Positions 7,709-15,952 of a stretch of 64,000 nt of DNA are shown here, piece after piece. Positions within the stretch are counted from its first letter, which is position 1. Each line of letters begins with the position of its first letter. Origin of the DNA: Variovorax sp. Sphag1AA (lineage in GTDB: Bacteria > Pseudomonadota > Gammaproteobacteria > Burkholderiales > Burkholderiaceae_C); NCBI RefSeq assembly GCF_014192575.1, contig NZ_JACHYC010000015.1:1-64000 (forward strand). Reading direction: 5' to 3'. The translations under genes were made by a program, and so were the position numbers. A model generated the notes under the pieces. That model was not told the DNA's origin. It was given only the letters and a program-made list of their open reading frames with translations, and made no database searches.

Positions 7709-8713
7709 ATGACCCTCCACGCTCCCTTTCCTGCCGGCCGGCCGCGCCGGCTGCGCCGCGATACCTTCACGCGCGATCTTGTACGTGAGCACATGCTTAC
7801 CACGAAAGACCTGATCTACCCGGTCTTTGTGCAGGAAGGTACGAAGCGACGAGACCCCGTCCCGTCGATGCCGGGCGTCGAGCGCCTGAGCCTGGACGCT
7901 CTTCTGCCGGTCGCCGAAGAGTGCGTGGAGCTCGGCGTCCCGGTAATGGCGCTTTTTCCGGTGATCGACCCCAGCCTCAAGACGCCTGCCGGAGACGAGG
8001 CCTGCAACCCCGACGGCCTGATCCCGCGCGTGGTCGCTGCGCTCAAATCACGATTCCCGGACCTCGGCGTCATGACCGACGTGGCGCTCGACCCCTACAC
8101 CAGTCACGGACAGGACGGCTTGCTCGACGAGACCGGCTACATCCTCAACGATCCGACCGTGGAAGTCCTGGTCAAGCAGGCACTCACCCAGTCCCAGGCG
8201 GGCGTCGACATCGTCGCGCCGAGCGACATGATGGATGGCCGCATCGGCGCGATCCGTCAGGCCCTGGAAGCGCGCGGCGACATTCACACGCGGATCATGG
8301 CGTACAGCGCCAAGTACGCGAGCGCCTTCTACGGCCCGTTCCGCGATGCGGTCGGCTCGGCCGCCAACCTCGGCAAGAGCAACAAGAAGGTCTATCAGAT
8401 GGACCCGGGCAACAGCAACGAAGCCCTGCGCGAAGTCGCGATCGACATCGCCGAAGGCGCCGACATGGTGATGGTCAAGCCGGGCATGCCGTACCTCGAC
8501 ATCGTCCGGCGGGTCAAGGACGAGTTCCATGTGCCCACGTTCGTCTACCAGGTCAGCGGCGAGTACGCCATGCTCATGGCCGCCGCGCAGAACGGCTGGC
8601 TTGATCGCGATGCGGTCATCATGGAAAGTCTGCTGGCGTTCAAGCGCGCCGGCGCGGATGGTGTCCTGACCTATTTCGCGCGCGATGCCGCACGGCTGCT
8701 GAAGCAGCGCTGA
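7709..8713 (+). CDS. hemB: Delta-aminolevulinic acid dehydratase (porphobilinogen synthase)
   Basis: This 334-residue cytoplasmic enzyme condenses two 5-aminolevulinates to porphobilinogen, the second step after ALA in tetrapyrrole synthesis. The active-site lysines are Lys202 (SAKYASAFYGPF) and Schiff-base Lys257 (MVKPGMPYLDIV). The metal region reads DVALDPYTSHGQDG, with Asp and Ala where zinc enzymes have Cys. This is therefore the Mg-dependent, Pseudomonas-like type, expected to be zinc-independent. The ATG at 7709 has no clear Shine-Dalgarno. It is divergent from the HemJ-like gene. Confidence 0.97.
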   Translation: MTLHAPFPAGRPRRLRRDTFTRDLVREHMLTTKDLIYPVFVQEGTKRRDPVPSMPGVERLSLDALLPVAEECVELGVPVMALFPVIDPSLKTPAGDEACNPDGLIPRVVAALKSRFPDLGVMTDVALDPYTSHGQDGLLDETGYILNDPTVEVLVKQALTQSQAGVDIVAPSDMMDGRIGAIRQALEARGDIHTRIMAYSAKYASAFYGPFRDAVGSAANLGKSNKKVYQMDPGNSNEALREVAIDIAEGADMVMVKPGMPYLDIVRRVKDEFHVPTFVYQVSGEYAMLMAAAQNGWLDRDAVIMESLLAFKRAGADGVLTYFARDAARLLKQR

Positions 8714-8725
8714 GCGGACGCCACT

Positions 8726-8751
8726 GCCGGCGCCCCGGAGACGGCGCCGGC
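8726..8751 (+). terminator. GC-rich hairpin between hemB and corA
   Basis: GCCGGCGCC (8726-8734) pairs with GGCGCCGGC (8743-8751), a perfect 9-bp stem with an 8-base loop, 13 bases after the hemB stop. There is no T-tract, so it may be a weak or factor-dependent terminator or an mRNA 3' stabiliser. Confidence 0.45.
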
Positions 8752-8777
8752 GTCACGGACCAACGACAAGAGTCCTC

Positions 8778-9914
8778 ATGCGTATCTTCAAGATCAACGG
8801 TGCACAGGTCACCGAACACGACGCACTGGCGCCCATGGCCGCACCCGGCGCCTGCGAACAGGGCTATCTCTGGCTATCGCTGACCCGGGACGAGTTCCGA
8901 GCCTCGCTCGCACAGGTGCAGGATGTGCTTCAGTCGCTGTGCAACACGCATCTGGTCGACCTGCATGTGAGCGATCTGCTCAACGACCAGCTTCCCTCGC
9001 GCTACGACTACACCTCACAGTACGACCTGCTGGTGTTTCGCCGGCTGGCCGCATCCAACGGCCAAGCGCCCGGCAAAGACGAGCCGGCCGCTCCGAAGAC
9101 AGGGCCGACTGTGCTTCGGCGGGTCGACACGCGCCCCGTCGGCTTCGCACTGTTTGATCGGGTCTTGCTCTCAGTCCACCCGGAAGACGGCACGGTGCGC
9201 GATGCATTCGCGTCCAAGCTCCTGGCCGCCGCAGCGCCTGGTGAACGTGGCAGCACCGCCGCGCCGGCGCTCGATGTGCGGGCGGTTTCCGCGCGCATTC
9301 CCGCGAGTCCGACCGACCTCATGCTGCGCGTCATCAACCACATCGTCGATGCCTATCTCGACCTGCGGCGCGAACTCACGCGACAGCTCGATCACTGGCA
9401 ATCCGAACTGATCGACCCGAAGAGCCGCTTCAGCAACTGGAGCGCGTTGATGGAGGCCCGCCAGTCGCTCCATCATCTCGACGAAATCTGCGAAGACCAG
9501 CGCGCCTGCATCCAGGACTGGATCGATGCCTTGGAAACCCTCCCGGCCCCGACCGGCGCGCCAGCGGTGCGGGAGCATGAACTCGTCATGATCCGCAGCA
9601 GGGACGTGCTCGAACACATCGAGCGCGTGGTTCATCACGTGCGGCGCCTCGAGCAGAACGCCGAAACCGCGGTGCAGATGCACTTCAGCGTGCAGAGCCA
9701 CCGGGCGAACGACATCATGCGTGTGCTCACCGTGCTGACTGCGGTGTTCCTGCCCCTCAACCTGATTGCCGGCATCTTCGGGATGAACTTCGAATTCATC
9801 CCGCTCATTCACAAGGCCGACGGGTTCTGGATCGCTATGGGATCCATGGGCGCGATCGCGGTGGCGCTCGTGGTGATCTTCTGGCGCAAGCGCTATCTCG
9901 CGCGCACGCGCTGA
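8778..9914 (+). CDS. corA: CorA-type magnesium/divalent cation transporter
   Basis: This 378-residue inner-membrane channel has a large cytoplasmic N-terminal domain and two C-terminal membrane helices. The signature GMN lies in IAGIFGMNFEFIPLI between them. The cytoplasmic part carries the long stalk helix (about residues 190-300). The family takes up Mg2+ and sometimes Ni2+ or Co2+. The charged tail WRKRYLARTR follows the last helix, as usual. It lies 64 bp after hemB on the same strand, with a hairpin between them, so co-transcription is possible but attenuated. Confidence 0.93.
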   Translation: MRIFKINGAQVTEHDALAPMAAPGACEQGYLWLSLTRDEFRASLAQVQDVLQSLCNTHLVDLHVSDLLNDQLPSRYDYTSQYDLLVFRRLAASNGQAPGKDEPAAPKTGPTVLRRVDTRPVGFALFDRVLLSVHPEDGTVRDAFASKLLAAAAPGERGSTAAPALDVRAVSARIPASPTDLMLRVINHIVDAYLDLRRELTRQLDHWQSELIDPKSRFSNWSALMEARQSLHHLDEICEDQRACIQDWIDALETLPAPTGAPAVREHELVMIRSRDVLEHIERVVHHVRRLEQNAETAVQMHFSVQSHRANDIMRVLTVLTAVFLPLNLIAGIFGMNFEFIPLIHKADGFWIAMGSMGAIAVALVVIFWRKRYLARTR

Positions 9915-9923
9915 CCGGCGCGC

Positions 9924-9962
9924 CAAAAAGAAAAAGCCGGACGGCGCTTTCGCACCGTCCGG
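9924..9962 (-). terminator. Intrinsic terminator after the first DUF4148 gene
   Basis: GCCGGACGG (9935-9943) pairs with CCGTCCGGC (9954-9962). On the minus strand the stem is followed by TTTTTCTTTTT (9934-9924). It ends the DUF4148 transcript whose stop is at 9982. The stem also lies 20 bp past the corA stop and may help end corA from the other side, though without a T-tract there. Confidence 0.85.
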
Positions 9963-9981
9963 CCTTGGCAGGCGGGCCTGA

Positions 9982-10350
9982 TTACTTGGCCGCGGCTGCG
10001 CCTTCCTTCTGAGCTTGGACGCGGGGCTCGGCCGACTTGTTCATCGTCGAGATCACGCGGCTGTTGTACTTCGAGCCACCGACCACGTTCTGGTCAGGTG
10101 CGTTGGCGGTTGCAACAGCTTGAGCGCGAACGGCGGCCGGGTCAGCGACCGACTTGAACGCCTCGGCACCACGCGAACCGCGCGGGATGTTCTGGTCAGG
10201 AGCGGCGGCGGTGCGCACAGCTTCCGCGCTCACTTCGTCGCGGCTCTTGGCCGTCACAGCGGATTGCACGCCGTCGTAGGTTTCAGCTTGAGCGCCAGCG
10301 GCAGCGAGGATCGAGAGAGCGGCAGCGGCGAGGATGTGCGAGGTCTTCAT
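9982..10350 (-). CDS. DUF4148 small secreted protein (copy A)
   Basis: This is a 122-residue protein with a clear Sec signal peptide: MKTS, then an Ala/Leu-rich core, cleaved near AGAQA-ETY. The mature part is small, alanine-rich and low in hydrophobic residues, with two PDQN motifs (APDQNIPRG and APDQNVVGG). DUF4148 proteins are common in Burkholderiales, and their function is unknown. The frame is open further upstream, but the ATG at 10350 has an AAAGGA site and the signal peptide. A paralogue lies immediately upstream (10559-10909). Confidence 0.85.
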   Translation of the reverse strand: MKTSHILAAAALSILAAAGAQAETYDGVQSAVTAKSRDEVSAEAVRTAAAPDQNIPRGSRGAEAFKSVADPAAVRAQAVATANAPDQNVVGGSKYNSRVISTMNKSAEPRVQAQKEGAAAAK

Positions 10351-10473
10351 TTCAGTTCCTTTGGTTCGATAGAGGATCGATTCGTTTTCAACCCAGGCTC
10401 GCTGTCGCTGGCCTGTGCGGCAGAGTGTCCGGCGGAACACCTCAGGGAAAACACCGAGAAATGAGACACGGCG

Positions 10474-10537
10474 TTTCCGCGATCGAAACAATCGCGGAAA
10501 TGACAAGGCGGGCCGCGCTTTCACGCGGCCCGCCTTG
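10474..10537 (-). terminator. Two adjacent strong hairpins between the DUF4148 genes
   Basis: A perfect 14-bp stem (10504-10517 with 10524-10537, 6-base loop) is followed on the minus strand by a perfect 10-bp stem (10474-10483 with 10491-10500, 7-base loop). Neither has a T-tract. They follow the stop of copy B by 21 bases. They probably end or stabilise that transcript, separating the expression of the two paralogues. Confidence 0.5.
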
Positions 10538-10558
10538 TTCGTTCGAAGCCGTCTGAGC

Positions 10559-10909
10559 TTACAGACCGGCTTGCTGCGTCGTCGGGCGGTCGAGCTTGAA
10601 CTGCGAGGGGACCACGCTGTTCACGAACGCTTCGCGCTTGAGGTTCTGGTTGGCCGAGTGTGCGGTGGCGACGGCAGCGGAGCGAACAGTGGAGCGCTCA
10701 GCCGAAGCGGTCAGCGTCGGTGCGACACGCGACGAGGCGGCATCGCCGTACGGGTTTTCGCTGCGGGCAGCGACCACGCCTTGAGCCTGGACTTCTGCGC
10801 GGCTGTTGGCCGACACGGGCGCGTGCACGCCTTCATAGGTTTCGGCTTGCGCGCCGGCGGCGGCGAGAATCGTGAGGGCTGCGGCTGCGATGAGCTTCGA
10901 GGTCTTCAT
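10559..10909 (-). CDS. DUF4148 small secreted protein (copy B)
   Basis: This 116-residue paralogue of copy A has a nearly identical signal peptide (MKTSKLIAAAALTILAAAGA) and the same opening mature motif ETYEGV. After residue 40 it diverges. The mature chain ends VVPSQFKLDRPTTQQAGL and lacks the PDQN repeats of copy A. It is expected in the periplasm and its function is unknown. A strong promoter with two palindromes lies 80 bp upstream, facing a divergent LysR gene, so it is likely regulated. Confidence 0.85.
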   Translation of the reverse strand: MKTSKLIAAAALTILAAAGAQAETYEGVHAPVSANSRAEVQAQGVVAARSENPYGDAASSRVAPTLTASAERSTVRSAAVATAHSANQNLKREAFVNSVVPSQFKLDRPTTQQAGL

Positions 10910-10987
10910 TCTGGTGTCCTTCTTGGGATTGCTCTTGGATGATTCAGATCAGCACTGGCTGTTCTGCGCCGGCGAGTTTGCGCCAGT

Positions 10988-11029
10988 TTTATAGGTAGAA
11001 ACCCTATAAATGTGAACAACGGTGTTCAC
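10988..11029 (-). promoter_or_regulatory. Promoter of DUF4148 copy B overlapped by two palindromic operators
   Basis: On the minus strand TTCACA (11016-11011) and TATAAA (10993-10988) are separated by 17 bp, each five of six to consensus. A 23-bp palindrome (TTTATAGG, 7 bp, CCTATAAA; 10988-11010) covers the spacer and the -10 box. A second one (GTGAAC, 6 bp, GTTCAC; 11012-11029) covers the -35 box. The divergent LysR gene starts at 11053, so it is the obvious candidate binder; this is inference. Confidence 0.6.
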
Positions 11030-11052
11030 CAAAAAGAAACAATGGAATTCCA

Positions 11053-12003
11053 ATGGATGGTCTTGACTTACTGAAAGCCTTTCGTGAAGTCGCCGCACGG
11101 GGCAGCTTTTCTCGTGCAGCGATCTCACTTGGCATGTCGAAGGCCAACGTCAGCAAATACGTGGCGCAACTCGAGGAGCGCTTCGGCGTGCGCTTGCTGA
11201 ATCGCTCGACGCGATCGGTCAGCCTGACCGATGCGGGGCATCTGCTGCTGGAGCGCAGCACGCCGCTGATGGAAATGGTCGAGCTCACGCAGACTGAACT
11301 GCAGGATCACGCCGGAAGCCCACGCGGGCGCCTGCGAATCACCGCGCCTCACGGGCTGAGCCAGGGCAAGCTGCCGGGGCTCATCGGCGAGTTCATGTCG
11401 ATCTATCCGGATGTGCACGTGAGCCTGCACCTGAGCAACCGCGTGATCGACCTCGTCGAAGAAGGCGTGGACATCGCGCTGCGCCTCGGCCGCATCCGCG
11501 ACGAGAACCTCATCGTGCGGCGCCTGCAGCAGATGGATCTCGCACTATGCGCGACGCCGGGCTATTGGTCGAAGCGCGGCCTGCCCAAGAAGCCGGACGA
11601 TATGCGCCGGCACGACGTGCTGACTTACTCGCTTGCCGGCAACACACCCAGCCTGCCTTTCGAAGTGGATGGCAAGCCCTACAGCGTCCCGGTGCACAGC
11701 CGCATGGACGCCAACGACGCGGCACCGCTCATTGGCGTTGCCTTGACGGGGCTTGGTGCGGTGTGCGTGCCGACGATCATGGCCCAGCCGGACATCGAGC
11801 GCGGCGCACTCGTTCCGGTACTCAAGGAATACATGCCGACCGACCTGTGGCTGTACGCCGCCTACACGCAGCGCCGCCACAACAGCGCCGCACTTCGGGC
11901 GATGCTCGACTTCCTCGAGGACAAGGTCAGCAAGGAGGCGGCAACCCAGCCCGCCAAGCGCGGCGGTGGCGGGGCCCGCGCCGCCTCGACGGCACAGGCC
12001 TGA
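11053..12003 (+). CDS. LysR-family transcriptional regulator
   Basis: This 316-residue regulator has an N-terminal winged helix-turn-helix (about residues 4-60; ISLGMSKANVSKYVAQLEERFGVRLL read in part) and a periplasmic-binding-like effector domain (about 90-295). It belongs to the DsdC/AaeR-like subgroup, with the motif RGRLRITAPHGLSQ after the linker. The C-terminus is a short Gly/Ala-rich tail. It is divergent from DUF4148 copy B, across a 143-bp gap holding palindromes and a promoter. The inducer is unknown. Confidence 0.9.
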   Translation: MDGLDLLKAFREVAARGSFSRAAISLGMSKANVSKYVAQLEERFGVRLLNRSTRSVSLTDAGHLLLERSTPLMEMVELTQTELQDHAGSPRGRLRITAPHGLSQGKLPGLIGEFMSIYPDVHVSLHLSNRVIDLVEEGVDIALRLGRIRDENLIVRRLQQMDLALCATPGYWSKRGLPKKPDDMRRHDVLTYSLAGNTPSLPFEVDGKPYSVPVHSRMDANDAAPLIGVALTGLGAVCVPTIMAQPDIERGALVPVLKEYMPTDLWLYAAYTQRRHNSAALRAMLDFLEDKVSKEAATQPAKRGGGGARAASTAQA

Positions 12004-12008
12004 GCCGC

Positions 12009-12698
12009 TCAGGCGAGGTGCTTGGCGAAGAACGCCAGCGTGCGTTCCTTCGCGAGCTTGGCCGCCGCGGCGTTGTACGCACCGCGCTGATCGCAGTTGA
12101 ATCCGTGACCGCAGTCATAGATGTGGACTTCGACCTCGGGATGCGCCTTCTTCAGAGCCTCGACGGTGTCGAGGGGAATCCAGTGATCTTCCTTGCCGAA
12201 GTGCGCGAGCACCGGCACCTTGGGCTTGCGCGCGATTTCCTCGGGCGTCGTCGAGCCACCGCCGTAGTAAGGCGCCGCGGCCGACAGCCCCGAGACCTCG
12301 GCGGCTGCGCGCCACGTCAGCAGGCCGCCCCAGCAGTAGCCCACGATGCCGACCTTGCCCGCCTTCGACGCGTAGTCGACCGCCGCCTGCAGGTCTTGCA
12401 GCACGCCCGGTGCAGGCAACCCTTCGACCGCCATCTTGAGCGCGAAGCCGGCCTTCATGTCGTCTTCGCTGTAGCCGAGCTCGACGCCCTGCTTCACACG
12501 GTGGAAGGTGGCCGGCGCAATCGCGAGATATCCGTCCGCCGCATAGCCATCGGCAACCGACCGGATGTGCGAATTCACGCCGAAGATTTCCTGAACGACG
12601 ACCACAGCGCCCTTGGGCTTGCCCGCCGGTTCCGCAACGTATGCAGGAAAGGTAAAGCCGTCCTTGGCGGTGAGATCGATGAATTGACCCATGGTCAT
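12009..12698 (-). CDS. Dienelactone hydrolase family protein
   Basis: The 229-residue alpha/beta hydrolase has the cysteine nucleophile of the DLH family in GIVGYCWGGLL, an Asp in the HFGKEDHWIP region and a late His in YDCGHGFNCD. DLH enzymes open dienelactones in chloroaromatic degradation, but many relatives act on other esters or lactones. Its start (ATG 12698) lies 16 bp after the stop of the DsbA-fold isomerase gene, so the two are co-transcribed. It is convergent with the LysR gene, with a gap of 5 bp. Confidence 0.9.
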   Translation of the reverse strand: MTMGQFIDLTAKDGFTFPAYVAEPAGKPKGAVVVVQEIFGVNSHIRSVADGYAADGYLAIAPATFHRVKQGVELGYSEDDMKAGFALKMAVEGLPAPGVLQDLQAAVDYASKAGKVGIVGYCWGGLLTWRAAAEVSGLSAAAPYYGGGSTTPEEIARKPKVPVLAHFGKEDHWIPLDTVEALKKAHPEVEVHIYDCGHGFNCDQRGAYNAAAAKLAKERTLAFFAKHLA

Positions 12699-12714
12699 AC
12701 TCCTTTGTTGATGG

Positions 12715-13314
12715 TTATTGCTTGAGTGCGCGCTCGACGAATTCGAGCCGGTCCTGCCCCCAGAAGATTTCGCCGTCGATCACGTAGCTCGGCGCACCGA
12801 ACACCTTGGCGTCGATGGCCTCCTGCGTGTAGTCCTCGTAGCGTTCCTGGACGGTCTGGCTGAGCGACTGCTCGACGCGCCGCGCCGGCAGGCCGCATTC
12901 CTCGACGAGCGCTTCCAGCACCTTGGGGTCCGCGATGTTACGTTCCTGCACCCACACGGCCGCGAAGATCGCACCGCACAGTTTCATCGCGATGTCGGTG
13001 CCGTCGTGCAGATCGGCCGCAATGATGAGCTTGGCCGCATCGTCGCTCGCGACCGGAAAGAACTTGGGCTTGGGATTCAGCGGAATGTCGAGGTGCTGCG
13101 AAAAGCGCGCCAAATCGACCAGCCGGTAGGCCTGCCGCTGCGGTGCGCGCTTGCCCAGCGGGAGTCCGCCGGACACCGGAAACACCGCGCCGAAATCGAT
13201 CGGCCGCACCCGCACGGCAGCCCCGTGGGACTTCGCAAGGCGTGCGAAACGCGCGTGGCCGAGATAGGTCCAGGGGCTTTGGGGCGTGAAGTAGTAGTCG
13301 ATGGTGCGGCTCAC
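12715..13314 (-). CDS. DsbA-fold 2-hydroxychromene-2-carboxylate isomerase family protein
   Basis: I chose a GTG start at 13314, which gives 199 residues. It has GAGGAG six bases upstream, and the protein then begins like the family: SRTIDYYFTPQSPWTYLG. This is the glutathione-dependent HCCA isomerase/kappa-class GST fold, with a Ser in place of the CXXC of true DsbA. The C-terminal segment FGAPSYVIDGEIFWGQDRL is the conserved cis-Pro and substrate region. The family acts in naphthalene or aromatic degradation. Pairing with a DLH-like hydrolase suggests an aromatic or lactone substrate, as inference. Confidence 0.85.
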   Translation of the reverse strand: MSRTIDYYFTPQSPWTYLGHARFARLAKSHGAAVRVRPIDFGAVFPVSGGLPLGKRAPQRQAYRLVDLARFSQHLDIPLNPKPKFFPVASDDAAKLIIAADLHDGTDIAMKLCGAIFAAVWVQERNIADPKVLEALVEECGLPARRVEQSLSQTVQERYEDYTQEAIDAKVFGAPSYVIDGEIFWGQDRLEFVERALKQ

Positions 13315-13387
13315 GGGAGGCTCCTCGATGATGTAATCCGACCCAGGGTTTTTAACTGAGGCACGGCTTCTGTGCAGGAGGTGGGAT

Positions 13388-14134
13388 TTGGACAAGGTGC
13401 TCTTGGTCACGGGCGGCAGTCGCGGCATCGGTGCCGCCACGGCTTTGCTGGCGGCAAAGCGCGGCTACGCGGTCGCGGTCAACTACACGAGCAACTCGCT
13501 CGCCGCCGATGAAGTGGTGCGCGCGATCCGCGCGGATGGCGGCACCGCGATCACCGTGCAGGCCGACGTGGGTGACGAAGCGCAGGTGCTTGCCATGTTC
13601 GACAAGGTCGATGCCAAGCTCGGCCGCCTCACCGCACTGGTGAACAACGCCGGCATCGTCGACGTGCAGTCGCGCGTCGACGAGATGAGCGTCGCGCGAC
13701 TCGAACGCATGATGCGCATCAACATCATCGGCAGCTTCGTCTGCGCACGCGAAGCAGTGCGGCGCATGAGCACGAAGCACGGCGGCGAAGGCGGTGCGAT
13801 CGTCAATCTTTCCAGCGCGGCCGCGCGGCTCGGCTCGCCGGGGCAGTACGTCGATTACGCGGCGAGCAAGGGCGCCATCGAGAGTTTCACCATCGGGCTC
13901 GCGAAAGAGGTCGCGGACGAAGGCATCCGCGTCAATGCAGTGCGACCTGGCTTGATCGACACCGAGATCCACGCCTCGGGCGGCATGCCGGACCGCGCCT
14001 TCCAGCTCGCGCCGACGGTGCCGATGAAGCGCACCGGCAGCGCCGAGGAAGTGGCGCAGGGCATCGTCTGGCTGCTGTCGGATGAAGCGAGCTACGTGAC
14101 GGGCACCTCGCTCGACGTGACAGGCGGACGCTAG
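13388..14134 (+). CDS. Short-chain dehydrogenase/reductase
   Basis: This 248-residue SDR has the NAD(P) motif TGGSRGIGAAT near residue 8, NNAGI in the middle, the catalytic Tyr-Lys in YVDYAASKGA and the C-terminal GTSLDVTGGR. The TTG start at 13388 follows AGGAGGT by 7 bases, and no better start exists, so TTG is likely used. An Arg after the Gly-rich motif suggests NADPH preference. The marC gene follows immediately (TAG then ATG with no gap), so both share a transcript. Substrate unknown. Confidence 0.92.
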   Translation: MDKVLLVTGGSRGIGAATALLAAKRGYAVAVNYTSNSLAADEVVRAIRADGGTAITVQADVGDEAQVLAMFDKVDAKLGRLTALVNNAGIVDVQSRVDEMSVARLERMMRINIIGSFVCAREAVRRMSTKHGGEGGAIVNLSSAAARLGSPGQYVDYAASKGAIESFTIGLAKEVADEGIRVNAVRPGLIDTEIHASGGMPDRAFQLAPTVPMKRTGSAEEVAQGIVWLLSDEASYVTGTSLDVTGGR

Positions 14135-14791
14135 ATGGCCACGCCGACGATGGACCTGATCAAGCCGCTGATCACGCTGCTTGCCATCGTGAATCCGCTG
14201 GCGATCGTCCCCTTCTTCATCCACTACACGCAGGGCTGTACCGATCTTCAGCGCAAGCGCACGGCCTGGGTGTCGGCCTTCAGCGCGTTCGTCGTCATCG
14301 CGGTGAGCGCATTGCTGGGGCTGCAGTTGCTGGCGTTCTTCGGCATCTCGATCGCGAGCTTCCAGGTCGGCGGCGGCATGTTGCTGCTGATGAGCTCGCT
14401 CTCCATGCTCAATGCGCAGCCCGCCGAATCAAAGACCACCAGCGAGGAGATCCGCGCGACCGAGGTGAAGGCGTCGCTCGGTGCCTCGATCGCAGTGGTG
14501 CCGCTGACCATCCCGCTCCTGACCGGGCCGGCCACGATGTCGACGGTGGTCATCTTTGCAGACCGGGCGCAGCACTACTGGGAGCTGGCGGTGCTGGTCG
14601 GCTACGGCGTGGTGATCGGGCTGGCCACCGGCGTGACCTTCTCGCTCGCCGAGCCGATCTCGCGCGTGCTCGGCAAGACCGGCATCAACGTGATGACGCG
14701 ACTGATGGGCCTGATCCTCGCGGCACTGGCGGTGGAAGTGATGGCGGCCGGGCTCGGCACGCTATTCCCGGTGCTGCATCGTGCGGCGTGA
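14135..14791 (+). CDS. MarC-family integral membrane protein
   Basis: The 218-residue protein has six predicted membrane helices in two similar halves. It has the family motif NPLAIVPFFIHYT near the N-terminus and VPLTIPLLTGPATMSTVV in the middle. MarC was once linked to multiple antibiotic resistance, but its function remains unknown. Its ATG touches the stop codon of the SDR, so translation is probably coupled. The gene is convergent with the phosphoesterase gene ending at 14801. Confidence 0.9.
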   Translation: MATPTMDLIKPLITLLAIVNPLAIVPFFIHYTQGCTDLQRKRTAWVSAFSAFVVIAVSALLGLQLLAFFGISIASFQVGGGMLLLMSSLSMLNAQPAESKTTSEEIRATEVKASLGASIAVVPLTIPLLTGPATMSTVVIFADRAQHYWELAVLVGYGVVIGLATGVTFSLAEPISRVLGKTGINVMTRLMGLILAALAVEVMAAGLGTLFPVLHRAA

Positions 14792-14800
14792 TGCGCGGAG

Positions 14801-15265
14801 CTAGCGCGCGACCAATTCGACGATTCGCGGCGTGATCGCCCCGCCATCGAGCAGCAGCTCGGCGGCGGAAATCGGCAGCTTGAAGCGCCTCGGCCCGGCG
14901 CTGCCGGGATTGACATAGAGGACGCCATCGCACTCCTGCGCCAGCGGACGGTGCGAATGCCCGGAGACCACCACACGCACGCCGGCAGCGACGGGATCGA
15001 TGGGCAATTCCGCGAGGTTGTGGATCGCGTAGAAGCGGACGCCATGGAGGTCGAACAACGCCGTTTCCGGGATGTCCCGCGCCCACGCGCCCATGTCGTT
15101 GTTGCCGCGAACAACAGTCAGGGGCGCGATCGCGGCAAGCTCGTCGAGGATGCGCTGCTCGCAGATGTCGCCGCCGTGAATGATTTGATCGCATCCGCGC
15201 AGGAACGCCGAAGCTTCCGGCCTCAGCAGGTTGTGCGTGTCCGAGATGACGCCAATGCGTCGCAT
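14801..15265 (-). CDS. YfcE/MJ0936-type metallophosphoesterase
   Basis: This 154-residue calcineurin-like phosphoesterase has all metal-binding motifs in order: SDTH near residue 9, HGGDI, GNND and GHSH. The small single-domain size fits the YfcE/MJ0936 subgroup, Mn-dependent phosphodiesterases of uncertain physiological substrate. It is 23 bp downstream of the MCE-operon lipoprotein gene on the same strand and could be the last gene of that transcript. Confidence 0.92.
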   Translation of the reverse strand: MRRIGVISDTHNLLRPEASAFLRGCDQIIHGGDICEQRILDELAAIAPLTVVRGNNDMGAWARDIPETALFDLHGVRFYAIHNLAELPIDPVAAGVRVVVSGHSHRPLAQECDGVLYVNPGSAGPRRFKLPISAAELLLDGGAITPRIVELVAR

Positions 15266-15288
15266 GCCGCAGCCCGGTGTTGCAGCCC

Positions 15289-15948
15289 TCAGCGCGGCTG
15301 GCTGACCCAGGTCACGATGTCGGCGACCACGGCATCGCTCGCGGCCGCAAGCGCCTTCACGCCGCCCGGCGCGTCGTTGCTCGGCGCCGGCTTCTGCGCA
15401 GTGAAGCTGCGCTGCGCCAGCACACGATCGCCACCCGGCGCGGTGCGGATCAGGGTGGCATTCACGCGGATCAAGCCCACGCTGGTCGAAGGCGATTCGA
15501 AGAAGTGGCTGAACTCCTCCAGCGTGACGCGCAGCGTGTCGGGCACGCGCCCTTCGGTGCGGGCGATGGTGGCGCTCTCCTCCGGCCCGAGCACCGGACG
15601 CGTGGCAGCGAGCGCCTCGCGCAAGCGCTGTCGCAGCAGTTGGGCTGGCGCTTGGCTCCAGCGCGATTGGCCGTACGGCCTGACCTCGTTCGCATCGGCA
15701 TAGCCGAGCCGGTAGAGCATCTGCGTGCCGTCGAGCCGGGTGTTCGCCTCGATGTCGGCCAGCGCCAGCGGCTGAAGCGCGGGGGTCGCGGCGCGCGCGG
15801 GCGCGGTTGCCGGCCCCGGCCCGAAATCGTAGAGCGTCGAACGTGTGGGCTTGTCAGGCAGCGCGCCGCAGCCCGCCATCAGGAGCGTCGCGAACAAGGC
15901 GCCGACGACGGCGGCGATCTTCAGCGGTTCATGCGTCTTCATGGTCAT
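15289..15948 (-). CDS. MCE-system outer-membrane lipoprotein (ABC auxiliary, PqiC-like)
   Basis: The 219-residue precursor (from the first ATG at 15948; a second is at 15942) has a lipoprotein signal peptide with lipobox LMAGC, so the mature protein is lipidated. The rest is the ABC-type transport auxiliary domain, as in PqiC. It sits 4 bp after the MCE gene, and its partners are the MCE protein, ATPase and permease upstream. It probably forms the outer-membrane end of a phospholipid-transport bridge; this is family-based inference. Confidence 0.85.
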   Translation of the reverse strand: MTMKTHEPLKIAAVVGALFATLLMAGCGALPDKPTRSTLYDFGPGPATAPARAATPALQPLALADIEANTRLDGTQMLYRLGYADANEVRPYGQSRWSQAPAQLLRQRLREALAATRPVLGPEESATIARTEGRVPDTLRVTLEEFSHFFESPSTSVGLIRVNATLIRTAPGGDRVLAQRSFTAQKPAPSNDAPGGVKALAAASDAVVADIVTWVSQPR

Positions 15949-15952
15949 GGTC

